A stretch of 42,000 nt of DNA from Cristatella mucedo (Eukaryota; Bryozoa; Phylactolaemata; Cristatellidae): positions 64,001 to 106,000 of the forward strand of contig WPIO01000088.1 in NCBI GenBank assembly GCA_009760855.2. The letters run 5' to 3'. This document shows, one piece after another, positions 10,176 to 21,549 of the stretch; the first letter of the stretch is position 1; the number at the start of each line of letters is the position of its first letter. A program made the translations under genes and the position numbers. The notes beneath the pieces are model-generated. The model saw only the letters and a program-made list of their open reading frames with translations, ran no database searches and was not told the origin of the DNA.

Positions 10176-10877
10176 CCTGCTTCAGACGCACACTTAGAGA
10201 AGCACATTCAGATGCACATGCCCGTTTTGCTGTCTGCAAAAAGATGAAGTTGCAAGGAAAGTCAAGACACGGCACCATGTTAGCACCCATCCGAAGTTTG
10301 GCAGGCCCCCCCCCGACGTGTCATCAGGCCAGACTTTGTCGCGAGAAGATCAGCAGCATGCCGATGAGGCCGAGATCTCAATCTGATGACTACCTCAGCT
10401 AATTTCTGTGTGGAGGTAGCCTAACACCATTGTTACCGGCTGCTTGCTTCTAAATTCTCCTCCTCGAACTTGGCTCCCCTCACCCTTGCCCCAGTTGAGG
10501 CCTGGACACCCGGACTACGTACGACTGCGTACTAATCCAGTCCCCTGACTGTCTACTCGGTGAAGTTGCCTCTCACGGCCATCGAAGGGCAGCTCAACGA
10601 ACGTGTGGCCACGTCATTTCTGTTTAAGGGCAGTGGCTCATACGATAGTCAAGAATGACTCCAAACTGTGTGTCAGGCTGGGGGCGAGGCCACCACAGAT
10701 GTACCACCTTCGATTTGATTGCCTTGGCCAGGAGGTCAGCCAGCTGTTTGGAGCCGAGGGCCAACGAGACAGTACACCGAAGCCACTGGTTCCAAAGCCA
10801 TGCTCAGAGCCCCAGCGTGGGCAGAAACACTGCAGAGGGAATGGTGACTCCATGCTGCTGTGCCTGCTTAAAAAATA

Positions 10878-11002
10878 CTATGCTCCCTTCTGCTGCTGCT
10901 TGGGGCCATACAACTGCTTCGATAGACACACTATTCGACAATGCAGCTCTTCAGCTGGACATGAAGCTGGCGCCTCGAAGCCAGTGCACTGCTGCCACAT
11001 AC
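10878..11002 (-). other. Conserved donor-proximal intron block with open read-through frame
   Basis: Past the FN3 donor the exon frame stays open for about 42 codons with 4 cysteines (starting G-M-W-Q-Q-C-T) and ends in TAG at 10878-10880. The paralogous block at 16356-16480 differs at only two bases here, while the adjoining exons differ at about 16% of bases. Intron retention would give a soluble receptor with this tail. I see no AATAAA shortly after the stop. Recent gene conversion is the plain alternative. Confidence 0.45.
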
Positions 11003-11290
11003 CAGCCTCCTGGGTACGCTCATGCACGACATTGGAGTGTGGTCCTTCGCCAATGCTTGTGCGCAATGTTAGGCTGATATTGTACAGTGTGTCCGGCACG
11101 AGGTTTTCAATGACGTATGCCTCCTTCGGCGGCACCACAGATATATGCAGGAGCGGCTGGGTGGAAGAGTTCACGTAGATCTCGTAGCTAAGCAGGCTGC
11201 TGCTGTCGATGCCCTGAGGCCGCTGCCATGTCAATGTCAAAGTCCTCGCGCTGCGGGCAATCGCTGGAAGCAGCTCCAGTGCACGTATTA
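11003..11290 (-). CDS. Receptor exon 4: fibronectin type III domain 2
   Basis: The 288-nt phase 1-1 exon has acceptor CATGCTTTCAG and donor GGCTG|GTATGT. It encodes a full FN3 domain: the strand-B tryptophan in LTLTWQRP, strand-C tyrosine in SYEIYV, the tyrosine corner VPDTLYNISL, and the closing G-E-G-P-H-S-N-V followed by ERT. There are N-glycosylation sequons at NSS and NIS. It is about 81% identical (about 18 of 96 residues differ) to the exon at 16768-16481. Because the phases are symmetrical, skipping or duplicating it keeps frame. Confidence 0.88.
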
Positions 11291-11992
11291 CTGAAAGCAT
11301 GAGAGAATTCAAACACATTCAACCGCCATGGCCAAGCAAGTAGTGGCACCCCACATAGGATGAAGCCACTTCTGCAAGGCGCAAAGTGCTGAGGCACTTG
11401 ACAGAGCAACGAAGGAACAGGAACCCTGGCATGGATCGCTCTCCAGGCGAGCCTCCACCTGTCGGAGCAGCAGCAATAATGGAGGAGCTAGCAGCAGCAA
11501 AATTGGTCAGCGTCAGCAGCAGCAGCAATTGAGATCACTGCTGCTCCAAAAATGCAGCAAAGTACTGCTAGCAACAAAGGAGTGGATGCATGCCCCTACC
11601 GCCAGAGGCTCAACCCTCCAGTCTATGCAACCAAGCATTCTCTAATCATTTTAGAGATTCTTCGCATTTTTACAGTGCTTTATATTCAATTGTTTCATTT
11701 TGAAAGATAGCAATTCTTGGTTAACAGACCTGCTAACAAGGTTTCACGGACTCTAATGGGATATCAGAAGTTCAACATTACAGAAATGATTCATCAAAAC
11801 ATGGCTTAAGTTACCCATGTCATAGCTGCCAGTTTTCATGCCGATCGTAGGTTGGTCTTTGAGAAATATCAATAAATATGCTCTGAGGGAAATACAACTC
11901 GCAGGGGGGCATAACCACCTACTCTTGGCAGCACTTCAAGTTCTACTACAACAGGGGCTGTCTACTTCCCATGAGAAATTCCTGAACTGTTA

Positions 11993-12125
11993 ATAATAAT
12001 AATAATAATAATAATAACGCACTTGATAAAGCGCCCTCGGAGAACTCAATCTCTTTCTAGGCACTTTACATTCGCTGCAAAGGGAAATGCAATTGAATGG
12101 TGAGTAATATCATGCTTGAATTCGG
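11993..12125 (-). mobile_element. LINE 3' end with (TTA)n tail
   Basis: Read on the minus strand, this is the family 3' terminus: GCAGCGAATGTAAAGTGCC, then a GAGATTGAGTTCTC segment, GGGCGCTTTATCAAGTG and a TTA-repeat tail (TAA run on the plus strand, 11993-12016). It is a strongly 5'-truncated copy. Confidence 0.7.
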
Positions 12126-12129
12126 TTTT

Positions 12130-13000
12130 CGGAAGAATTCTGCAACGAACACGAACGCACGTTAGAGCGCTCTAGGTGAGGAGGCAAGAATAATTGTTGT
12201 CTTTCCGTCTGCCTATTCATAACATGCACGTAGGCATTGTTACACTGCATTATATATTGTGTTGCCTATACAGAGTTGAAGTGACGATTCGTGTGAAGCA
12301 CAGCCATTTTCACACCTTCGATCTCTTGGCCTGCCTTTGCGGGCCTGGTGGTTTCTTTAACAGCACTCATCTGGACTTGCTGCCACTGGGTATCTTTAGG
12401 AGCCAATCATACCCAGGAACAGACTACAGCCTTTGCCTCCACGAAGGCTCAGACCTTCTGCCACGTCTAAGCCGCTGCCGGTCGATGCTGCCACCAATAA
12501 CAGCTTGCCACAACCTGGTTCTGAGTAGCCCAATCAGGGCATTTCCGAGACATTGCATTCTCCTGCCTCTCGGCAAGTCGCACCTTCCAGATCACTGAGG
12601 GGGTCTGACTATTAAGCCGGACGGGTCAACGACAAGAGCTTCAATTATTTCAAAGTCGACCTAACAGTCCAGCTTGATGGCAAGAAAAATGTCCTGGCAG
12701 GGCTCAGGAAAAAGATTAATACAGGCCATAGGCAGGTCTTTCCTGACCACTTGCTACTGTTCAGTAGTAATGAGGCCATTGATTGTCCGTGCGCTGGGTA
12801 GATGGTGGCCAGATAGTGAAGCCTGCCTAGCCGATATCGACATTTCATTCAAGGAAGAAACAGTATTGCAGAAGCTGTGCATCTCGGACGCGACTCTTGA
12901 GCGGGGAGCCACATGGTCACTTATTCGAACCAGAAGTCGAAGGTGGCCCCAGATCACCATTAGCAAGGTGGATCTCCAGCAAAGGTGCCATCACTTATTT
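12130..13000. other. Receptor intron 3 segment, no gene seen
   Basis: ORFs at 12194-12598 and 12674-12990 on the plus strand lack recognisable domains and run into microsatellite DNA. I see no splice-framed exon on the minus strand. Confidence 0.5.
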
Positions 13001-13007
13001 TTATATT

Positions 13008-13088
13008 GTAATATATATATATATATATATAGATATATATTTCTGTGTATGTACATGTGGATGCTTGTGTCTGTGTGTATCTGTGTGT

Positions 13089-13125
<37 letters not shown>

Positions 13126-13210
13126 TGTGTGTATGTGTGTGTGTGTGTGTGTGTGCGCGTATGTGTGTGTGTGCGTGCGTGCATGCGTGCGTGTGTGCGT
13201 GTGTGTGTAG
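13008..13210. repeat. (TA)n followed by (GT)n microsatellite
   Basis: A short TA run grades into an interrupted GT run with TATG and GTGCGTGC variants. Several overlapping ORFs here are repeat artefacts. Confidence 0.95.
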
Positions 13211-13599
13211 CCAACCTTATACATCACCCTAGCCACCAGCTGAGTTCCTCAACCCCAAGAATATGAGAATTTATTTTTGCTTTTGTGAAGCTGCATGTCA
13301 CAAGTCCCCGAAAGAAGACAAATGACACTGAGAGGTGAATCTAAGGCTAAAACATAAGTATTCTAGTGCCAACACTCAAAAAATAAATTCTACATAAATA
13401 GGTTGTTCAGCAGCTTTCCCAGTTTTCATATTTTATGTGAATGTTCTTAGGGTAGCAGAGTTTTGAATGCTGATAAGATTATGTTAGGTTTTGGAAAATT
13501 GATATGTTTCACCAGTCCTCTAAAAACGGCTGTGAAGTGGTGACAACAAAGCAAAGGCAAGAGCTGTCACGTAAGTGCCACCTCATGCAACCACTCCCT

Positions 13600-13740
13600 A
13601 AGGATCCCACTGCAGTAATGCTCACTCGCTGCTGTCACCCTTCATCTCCTGCTGCTAGCACTAACCTATGCTGCAACATCCCCACTGTTACTGCAACGAT
13701 CCCGTGTTGCCACTCCTACCTCTTATAGTCAGCTCCTGGC
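13600..13740. repeat. CTGCTGCCACCCCTA-like imperfect minisatellite
   Basis: Irregular repeats of TGCTGYYACYCC recur here, again at 14640-14770, and in the sister unit at 19190-19420. They mark corresponding positions of the two intragenic duplication units. Confidence 0.5.
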
Positions 13741-14239
13741 GTTACCTCCGTACCACCACCTGTCCCAAAGTAGCTGAATCCAGTCCCTGCTGCTGTCTCT
13801 CTGCTGCCGTGGCCTACTATTGCCAAGCTGCTTAAGCCTAGTGAAAGGCTGCTGATATGGACAAAAAATTCCTCCATTACGACAGATTCCACATGATTTA
13901 GTATATATACACCAAAGTTGTCTGGAGTAGATTTCCAGTAGGGATATTGCTTTAAAAAATAATAATAAGTAAATAACAAAAGATGAATCATTGTTACAGT
14001 ACTATATAAGACATCAATCATGGTCAGGGGGCTTAATCACTACATTCAAGAGAAGCAACAACCATTACATCATATTTCGATAGCCATGAAAAAGCAAACA
14101 AGTTTAATGCTTAGACTACATATTAAAGAAAACGAGCAGTCATCTAGGACGACTTCGACCTCTGCCGGGCAACATTTACAGCTAACAGATGTGAAAGAAA
14201 AATTCAAATTCAATGACAGAGAAGGGGATTTAGGATAGC

Positions 14240-14500
14240 ATTTAGCGGGTCCCTGTGATTCGTCCTTGATGTGCTTATGCGTGCTGACACTGTGCATGCT
14301 GCCACTAACCACATTCGCATGCTGACCCTGTGCATGTCACCCCTAACTATATTATTCATTTTGCTTGTTTTTCAAGCATGATTTTACTTACCATTCAATT
14401 GCATTTCACTTTGCAGCAAATGTAAAGCCTAGAGAGAGATTAAGTTCTCTGAGGGTGCTTTATCAAGTGAATTATTATTATTATTATTATTATTATACTG
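14240..14500 (+). mobile_element. LINE 3'-UTR with hairpin tail and (TTA)n
   Basis: The sequence runs from TTCGTCCTTGATGTGCTTAT through the tail GCAAATGTAAAGCCTAGAGA, the AGAGATTAAGTTCTCT segment, TGCTTTATCAAGTG and a (ATT)n tail at 14470-14496. The first part matches the segment after the RT-family ORF at 25954-26090, which ties this tail to the CR1/L2-type LINE. Confidence 0.75.
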
Positions 14501-14929
14501 GCACAGAGGTACTAAGCCAAATCTTGTATGATGCAAGGCTCTTTACAGGCAGTGACTAACTGTAAAAAAGTGTTCCAGATTTTTGTTGTATGTGAGCTGA
14601 ATGCTCTTTCCCCTTAGGATCGCCATGTCCCCTACCAATTCTGCAGCTCTTGCCAACTCGTGCCACCCCATATCATCTTACCCCACCCCGACATGCTGCT
14701 TCTAACTCTTCCTGTAGTATGATTACTATGTGGCGATCCCACCAACCCCACCCCTTGCTGCCATCCCAGCCCCAGCTGCCTTCCTTCGGCCACCTAGGCT
14801 TGCAATTGCTACAGTCTAATGAAGGCCTATGTAACAGATGGCTAGATTACTCACTCCACTGCCTCGGATCTCACAGGATGTGGTTTGGGCACCACAGGTG
14901 GCTGATGGAACAGCACCTGTATGCAAAGT

Positions 14930-15960
14930 GATACTAAATAATAATAACAAAAAATAAGGCTTTATCAATGGTATAGTATCTCGAGGACACCCCAGGGGCT
15001 CCAGCTATAAAGAGCAGCAGTAACCAAGCTTCAATTAACAGCATTGCATCCCAATTTGAGATGCATGAAAAAGAAAACAAGCTATCTCTACTCGAGTGAC
15101 ATGGTGCTCAGGTAAGCACATACTTTCATTTACTAGGGCACATTCAAGTGGCATTAGGTCTACTAGAAGTATCACTGACAAAGTTTACAGACATTTTAAT
15201 GCTGTACCTTATTTCATGGGATGCCTCTCAAACAGTACAACAAACAAACAGTAGCATCAGTAGAGAGCATGCTGTTCACAATGTGATCATTGCTGATAGG
15301 AGAATGCAACCTCTGGATCTGGTATGTTCCCTCAAAGAGGACTATTCGAACACAAGCTCGCATCAGCATGCTGCTGCATCAAGCTGGATGCTTTGCTTTC
15401 ATTAGGCCACATTTGGCCGCCGTGGCATAGATTTTGGATGACCGTCGGTTTGGCTGCACCTGCTCTGTCCTCACACGATAGAGTTGCAATACTCAAATCA
15501 TGACCCGAAGTATATATTCGACAGTCTTATCGAGGACGACCGATTCATTGGTCCACATACGTCACCCTAAGTAGATTCAACCTTATTGTAGTAGATACAG
15601 TCGTATCATATCAGATACTTCAGCATTGAATGTAATCTTGATGGTGACTGTGGCCGCAATAAGATACTAAACAGCACTGACCTCAGTCAGAAGGGAAGGC
15701 TAGAACAGAAGGCAAGCCCCATTCCTGCATGACGAATGGTCTCGGCGTCACAGTGCATGAGAGTGCCTTGCCAACGTCATAGCTGCAGCTCCTGGAGCCA
15801 CATCAGCATACACGGCAGCTGAATGAAGGTGCCTCCACAAACCAGGGCTGAGTGCCGGTGCCGGTGCTTGCAGATGCCAATGTCGGCTAACACCTAACAT
15901 TGTAACGATCAATAGGCTCCAACCAGCCCACGGGCACTCACTGCGCTTTGCTTGTGGTAG
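14930..15960. other. Intron 3 segment, duplicated, no exon seen
   Basis: Positions 15290-15780 are repeated at 20240-20760 with about 90% identity by eye, but no frame is preserved with replacement-poor differences. I treat it as intronic. Confidence 0.5.
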
Positions 15961-15962
15961 AG

Positions 15963-16165
15963 CCAAATAAGGGGAATAAATAAATAAATCCTAGCTGATT
16001 AAGCAGCTTCTTTTTGTATTGATACAGAAAAGCCTTCACGGCTATCACCACCACTTGCAGTGGCCATAAAGAATCGCCCACCTCAGGAATCGAATCCACG
16101 ACCGCAGGACCGAGGTCTTGAAAGCAACTGCCTTACCTGGTGTGCCATCACGGCTCACAATGAAG
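15963..16165 (-). mobile_element. tRNA-derived SINE, family 1
   Basis: Reverse-complement copy of the 9999-10175 element, with a B-box-like GGATTCGATTCC and the GGTGATAGCCGTGAAGGCT body. It sits at the junction between the two intragenic duplication units. Confidence 0.8.
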
Positions 16166-16480
16166 GGCTGCACAGACATTCATGGGATGTCGGCTGGGTG
16201 ATACAACATGGCCGATAACAGGTGAAGTCTCTGCAAGGCTACAGTGTGAAAGGCAGGTCAGCACTGGCGCCAAATCCACGCCCAAAGTCCCAGTCTGGGC
16301 AGAAACGCAGCACTTGCAGTGATGGCTCTATGCAGCTCTGCCTGCTTAAAAAATACTATGCTCCCTTCTGCTGCTGCTTGGGGTCATGCAACTGCTTCGA
16401 TAGACACACTATTCGACAATGCAGCTCTTCAGCTGGACATGAAGCTGGCGCCTCGAAGCCAGTGCACTGCTGCCACATAC

Positions 16481-16768
16481 CAGCCTCCTGGGTACGCTCA
16501 TACACGACGTTGGAGTGAGGACTTTCGCCCATTCTTGTACGCGCTGTTAGGCTGATGCTGTACAGTGTGTCCGGCACAAGGCCATCGATGACGTATGCCT
16601 CCTTCGGAGGCACCACGGATATATACAGAAGCCGCTTAGTGGATGAGGTCACGTGGATCTCGTAGCTGAGTAGGCTGCTGCTATCGATGCCCTGAGGCCG
16701 CTGCCATGTCAGCGTCAGAGTCCTCGTGCTGCGGGATGTCGCAGGAAGCAGCTCCGGTGCATGTATTA
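16481..16768 (-). CDS. Receptor exon 3: fibronectin type III domain 1
   Basis: A 288-nt phase 1-1 exon with acceptor TTACGTTTTCAG and donor GGCTG|GTATGT. It has the FN3 core LTLTWQRP, SYEIHV and the tyrosine corner VPDTLYSISL, then G-E-S-P-H-S-N-V and ERT. It joins the Cys-rich exon through a split Val codon (G+TA) and its copy at 11290-11003 through the same codon. Relative to that copy it changes the first sequon (NSS to TSS) and the GEGP turn to GESP. Confidence 0.88.
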
Positions 16769-17039
16769 CTGAAAACGTAAGACAATTTGAACACATTCTA
16801 TGGGCATGGTCAAGCAAGTAGTGGCACCCCACATAGGATGAAGCCACTTCTGTGAGGCTAAAAGTGCTGAGTGGCATTCCACAGCAATGAATGGAGAGGA
16901 AGCTTGGCAAGAATGACAATCTTGATTGCTGCTGCTCCGAGTATGCAGCAAAGTGCAGCTTGCAACATGTAAGGTTAATGCATGCCACTGCCGTGGAGGC
17001 TTAACCTACCAATCTAAGCAACCTCTGTCTTCTGTCATT

Positions 17040-17195
17040 TTATATGTATAATATAATTCATTTATATAGCGTCCCAAGAGAACTTAATCTCTATTCAGGC
17101 GCTTCACATATGCCTCGCAGCTCGAACCCACGACCTCAGTCAGACCTTGGTCGGGGCAAGCACCTTAACCGCTAGACCAAACCAGCTCGGCATAG
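17040..17195 (-). mobile_element. tRNA-derived SINE, family 2
   Basis: On the minus strand it starts GAGCTGGTTTGGTCTAGCGG (A box TGGTCTAGCGG), has a B-box-like GGTTCGAGC, then GCATATGTGAAGCGCCTGAA and a GAGATTAAGTTCTCTTGGGA tail that parallels the LINE tail. Copies also lie at 22120-22272 and 29120-29265. Confidence 0.78.
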
Positions 17196-17365
17196 ATTCT
17201 TCATAAATTTGCTGAGCATTATATTGAATCTGTTTATTTCGAAAGGTATCAGAGCTCAGTTAAAAGACCTGCTAACTATGTTACATTGAGGCTGATGGGA
17301 TATAAGAAGCTCAACATTACAGCAAAGGTTCATCCAAAGATGGCTTAGGTTACCCACGTTATTTC

Positions 17366-17430
17366 TGAGTTCTCTTAGGGCACTTTATCAAGTGTGCTAT
17401 TATTATTATTGCTATTCTTATCATTATTAA
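17366..17430 (+). mobile_element. LINE tail fragment
   Basis: GAGTTCTCTTAGGGCACTTTATCAAGTG followed by an interrupted ATT tail is the extreme 3' end of the LINE family seen at 14240-14500. Confidence 0.55.
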
Positions 17431-17439
17431 AATGATCAA

Positions 17440-20230
17440 TTTTACTCACATACAGCAATCAACCTCATTAACAGTATTCTTTGTCCGTTATTGTCAGGTT
17501 AAAGAATGTCAGCCTCAAATTTGCGGACGGAGCTCCTTTGCATTCTGAGAAGCCCACCGCAGTGCCTTAGCGAAGCAGATTGGATCACTGTTTTGATGTG
17601 TAGAGCACGTGTGAATGCATGGTAACATCTAGTTTGAAAGCCTACATCTGAGAGCTGTGGCTAAATGAACCTCTAGCTGTCGTTACTGTATGAGGCATAA
17701 CAGAAACTCAGCCCTATTTGAAGGAAGCACCTCAAACAGTCACATTTTTGTGCCCCAACTCTGGAAACTGAAACCAAGAGTTTAGTGGTGCAGACATCAT
17801 AGGCTTACCCACATAAGCAAAGAATGCCAAAAATGCAGTGTTGGAGCCAGAGATAGGACAGGGGGCATTTCCCCCACCTACCTACAGCATTTTAGTAACC
17901 TAGCCAGCCGATATCCCTATGCCCACCGACCGTCACCCTGCAAAGCTATGTCTTAATTCCATTTCATGAGCAGCTGCCGAGTTCGTGTCCCATAAGACCG
18001 ACAATGGTATACGAAAAATAAGCATCTATTTCGGGTCTATCTTAGCCTACACGGACAACTTCCGGTATTGCCCCATACATACACATTTTGCAGGTGTTGC
18101 CCCCTAGATGAAAATCCTGGCTCAGCCGTTGCTCTGATGTAACTTCAAAAAAAGCTGATTCACTTTCACCAAGTATTGCCGCCTCATCTATTGTGATTCT
18201 GACTTCTTTAAACTGGACATTCAACTCGACAAAAAGTCGCATGCTGGCTGTATGAACCACTTACCCACTTCAAGAGGAAGTAGGCCTGCCCTTCTCAATC
18301 AACTTCTAGCTACGATCAGCGATACCTGCTTCCTATGTGAAAGCTCTGAAGTTTCTTCTTTTGAGCCGTGCCGACGTATAGCAGCACTTGAGCATCGCTA
18401 CATTGTATTCCATATTACGATGCCTAATCATAGCTTGCAAACCTCAAGTGGCTACAGGCGAATTGAACATGCATTAATGCCATCTTTGAACAAAGCTTTG
18501 CACTATACACATATATACAAGCTTGCGTACATGCATTGATATGTCTGTCGTACAACCCGTACATCGCCAAGAGCCAAAACAGTTCTTAGACCACAGAATT
18601 GAGAAATTATTTGACGTTTCATGCAGTTGTATCCATGGAGACCCAGTTAGATTTGTGAATGACACTGGAGAGGTATTAGGCTAAATTTTAATTAATTATC
18701 TTCTCAAATCAAATAAAGTCTATCAGGAAGGGGTCATTTAGCCCTAAAAACATGGTATAAAATATGTAAACATATTAAATAGGTAAACATATGTAAATCA
18801 TATTAAGCCTATCCGATAAAGGTCATTTACCACTAAATAACTGGTATTATACATTTAAACAAACACAAACAAAAACTTCTGTAACATTGAGCCCCATGTG
18901 ATGCACACGACCACGAATGTGAATCAGAAAATTTAAAAATGTGAAAAGATAAATCTGAATTCCGGCCTGATACTTTTCTGATAGAAATCGCACAAGTGAT
19001 ATCTGGAGAAGAAACTCTAGTTTTCACATTTACTGCATATCTTTTGGACGTGGCAGTATTTTGAATGCTGCTAAGATTCCTCGAGTGGTTTGAACAATGC
19101 TATATCTCACAATCATTTAAGAAACGGCCGCATCAGACGGTAACAGCTATGCACTGGCAAAACCAGTCCCGAAATGCTATGCTCAACCCACCTTCCTCGG
19201 CAGCAACAGCTACATACCCCTGATGTAATCCCACACCCCTCCTGTAATCGTTGCCCACTGCTGCCACCCCTATCTCCTGCTGCTACCACTTTCCCATGCA
19301 GAGGCCTTCTTCCGGATGCTACCACCTCCTGCTGTTGCCCTTATCCCCTGAAGTCTCTTCCTGCTACCACTCCCTGTTGCCGACCCAACACCTGCTGCCA
19401 ACCCTCTGCCACTTGGGCCCTACTATACCAAACTAAGAAAGTCTATTGAAGGGTGCTGTCATAGATGAGTAAATCACTCAATCGTGACAGATCCCACATG
19501 AAGTGGTGCACACCAAATGTGACCCATTAAGCATTGTCTTAATACACAATGCTAATTATTCATAATAAAACCAAAAATAATGAGGGTGAATTGTTTTTGC
19601 AGTACACTAGCCACCCTGTAGTACCCTGTAATAACCAACAAGAACTAGCGCCCTGCCGAGGTGCATTACAGCTATCTTCAAAGCAGCAATGAGAAATGGC
19701 TAGTGACATGCAAGGCATCACATTTTTACAATCATTATAAAGAAAACAAGTGCAATGCTTAGGTCAGCATGCTAAAACAAACAAGCTGTCACTCATGACC
19801 AGTGTGAGTAGAACCTTCGAATAGTAACATGCGCAGGTAAGCACACGTAGCAATTGTGAATAAAACAAAAAGACAAATTCACTGGCTGACTCACTGGCAC
19901 TCACTCACACATTCACTGGCTGACTGGAGCACACTGACGTTTACCCGAAAGTATGCATGATGCAAGCCTTGATACAGTTTGCTACTGAAACAGCTAACAA
20001 GTTCCAGATTGTATTGCCTCATGCTCTGAAGGCTCTGTCACAAAACGACTTCGTCGGTTTTGCTCCCACTTCCCACCTGCAACTCGGATAGGACTCTCAT
20101 CAACTCGATCAGCTTCATGTGGCATTTGGTATATTAGCAGCAACATTGAAAGAAAAGTTTACAGACATTCTCATGTGGTATTTAACTTCACAGCAAGCCT
20201 TCAGTGAGAGCAGGAGAGCCAATGTCGTTA
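17440..20230. other. Receptor intron 2, no exon seen
   Basis: Only short ORFs without domains occur (for example 18042-18260 and 18474-18665 on the minus strand). The CTGCTGCC-type repeat at 19190-19420 matches the one at 13600-13740. Confidence 0.5.
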
Positions 20231-21027
20231 ATGATGTGATCAATGCTGATTGAAGAATGCAGCCTCTGGATCTGGTATGTTCCCTCAAAGAGGACTATTC
20301 AAACACAAGCTCAAACCAGCATGCTGCTGCATCAAGCTGGATGCTTTGCTTTCATTGGGCCTCATTTGGCCCCGCCGTGGCATAGATTTTGGATGACCGT
20401 CGGTTTGGATGCAGCCACTCTGTCCTCACACGATAGAGATGCAATACTCAAATCATGACCCGAAGTAAATATTCGACAGTCTTATCGAGGACGACCGACT
20501 CGGTGGTCCACATACGTCACCCTAAGTAGACGCAACCTTATTGAAGTAGATACTGTCATATCGTTGTAGATACTTCAGCATTGCATGTAACCACGATGGT
20601 GACTATTGCTGCAATAGGATACTAAACAGCACTGACCTCAGTCAGTAGGGAAGGCTAAAACAGGAGGCGTGCCCCATTCCTGCTCAGTGAATTGTCTTGG
20701 CCTCACAGTGCATGAGAGTGCCTTGCCAACGTCATAGCTGCAGCTCCTGGAGCCACTCGGCCTGATTGAAGATGCATTATTAGTTCTTAGGCTGTTTGCA
20801 AACCTAAATACCTGGACTAGAAGTGATCCGGACCGTTCCTGTACCTGTCTCACTCACTTGAAAAGTGCTGAGGCAATCCTAGCCAGCCCTGGCCAGCATG
20901 CCTGCAAGTTCACAGGCCATGGCAAGTTTGCAGGCATAACTGCAAATGGGTCAATGCCAGGCATGGTGCAGGATTTAGTCAACACGGCAAGGCTCAAGCA
21001 TAGCTGCAGCAGCCAGCCAGTACTCAC

Positions 21028-21405
21028 CCGGAGTCTTAACCTTCGGTACCATGAGAATACAGTACATGATCTCGGGGTGTTCAGCTTGTCCCAGTGGACA
21101 CTGGCAGACGGTGTTGTGAGTGGCATTGCAGCTGGACACTTGAACTTTACCACTGTGGCACTGTGTGCAGGGATGACACTCCGGCTCCCAATTGCTCTCG
21201 TGGTCGATGAAAGAACCGTTCAGGCAAGGGACACACTGGTCCCTGGAGCTGTTCAGGTGGGTGCCTGCACGGTAGCAATATGGAGAGGAAGTGCACGCAG
21301 GTGCAGCAGGCCGATTCTGCAAGCTGCAGCCGTTGCAAGAGGAAGCACTAGGAGAGACAGGAAGAGTGCTGCAAAGAGCCCTGCCATCAAAACAGATTGG
21401 CCGAG
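21028..21405 (-). CDS. Receptor exon 2: cysteine-rich TNFR/ephrin-receptor-like region
   Basis: The donor is CTCCGG|GTGAGT and the exon leaves in phase 1. The start is taken at the CTTGTCTGAG acceptor because it alone matches the phase-1 donor of candidate exon 1. A stronger acceptor TCTCTCCTAG (exon from 21347) would need a phase-2 partner. Fifteen cysteines fall in residues 40-151. The core CVPC, then C-H-P-C-T-Q-C, G-K-V, SSCNATHNTVCQC is a TNFR-type Cys repeat; YCYRAGTHLNSS resembles GCC2/GCC3 modules next to it. Sequons occur at NSS, NGS and NAT. It is likely a disulfide-bonded ligand-binding or spacer region. Confidence 0.75.
21250..21384 (-). other. Out-of-frame signal-peptide-like ORF overlapping exon 2
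   Basis: ATG at 21384 opens a 44-codon frame whose first 21 residues, M-A-G-L-F-A-A-L-F then L-S-L-L-V-L-P-L-A-T-A-A, form a textbook signal peptide. The frame differs by one base from the Cys-rich reading and stops at TGA near 21250. Either it is chance, a short secreted ORF, or the true start of the gene separated by a one-base deletion or sequence error. Confidence 0.35.
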
Positions 21406-21549
21406 CTCAGACAAGGCTGGTGCCGCTCTGTCGCGCAGCAGCTGCGCTGGTCAATCCTGCAAGATGCTCGTGAAAGCAAAGAAATTGCATGAATACTCCC
21501 TAATTTCATGGCAGTAAGACATTCCTAGAACTGGAACTTGCATTCCTTC

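Larger units (their letters stand above)
10800..15780. repeat. Intragenic tandem duplication, unit A
   Basis: Patches of clear similarity in the same order and orientation link this region to about 16280-20760: the FN3 exon and its flanks, 11690-11815 with 17225-17355, 13440-13480 with 19045-19080, and 15290-15780 with 20240-20760. SINE and LINE insertions and microsatellites interrupt them. The duplication lies wholly inside the receptor gene and produced its second FN3 exon. Confidence 0.8.
16280..20760. repeat. Intragenic tandem duplication, unit B
   Basis: Partner of the 10800-15780 unit, in the same orientation. It carries the FN3 exon at 16768-16481 at its left end. The cysteine-rich exon lies just beyond its right end and was not duplicated. 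Confidence 0.8.

Noticed and set aside
10603-11178. 191-codon plus-strand ORF opposite the FN3 exon, and the matching 16222-16555 ORFs
   Set aside because: Antisense shadow of the FN3 exon and its conserved flank. FN3 residues, splice sites and phases are on the minus strand.
20638-20853. Minus-strand ORF between the Cys-rich exon and unit B as an extra exon
   Set aside because: No acceptor and donor pair in phase 1 could be found, and the Cys-rich to FN3 junction is already in phase without it.
20858-21517. 219-codon plus-strand ORF over the cysteine-rich exon
   Set aside because: Shadow of the minus-strand exon, which has the cysteine spacing and splice sites.
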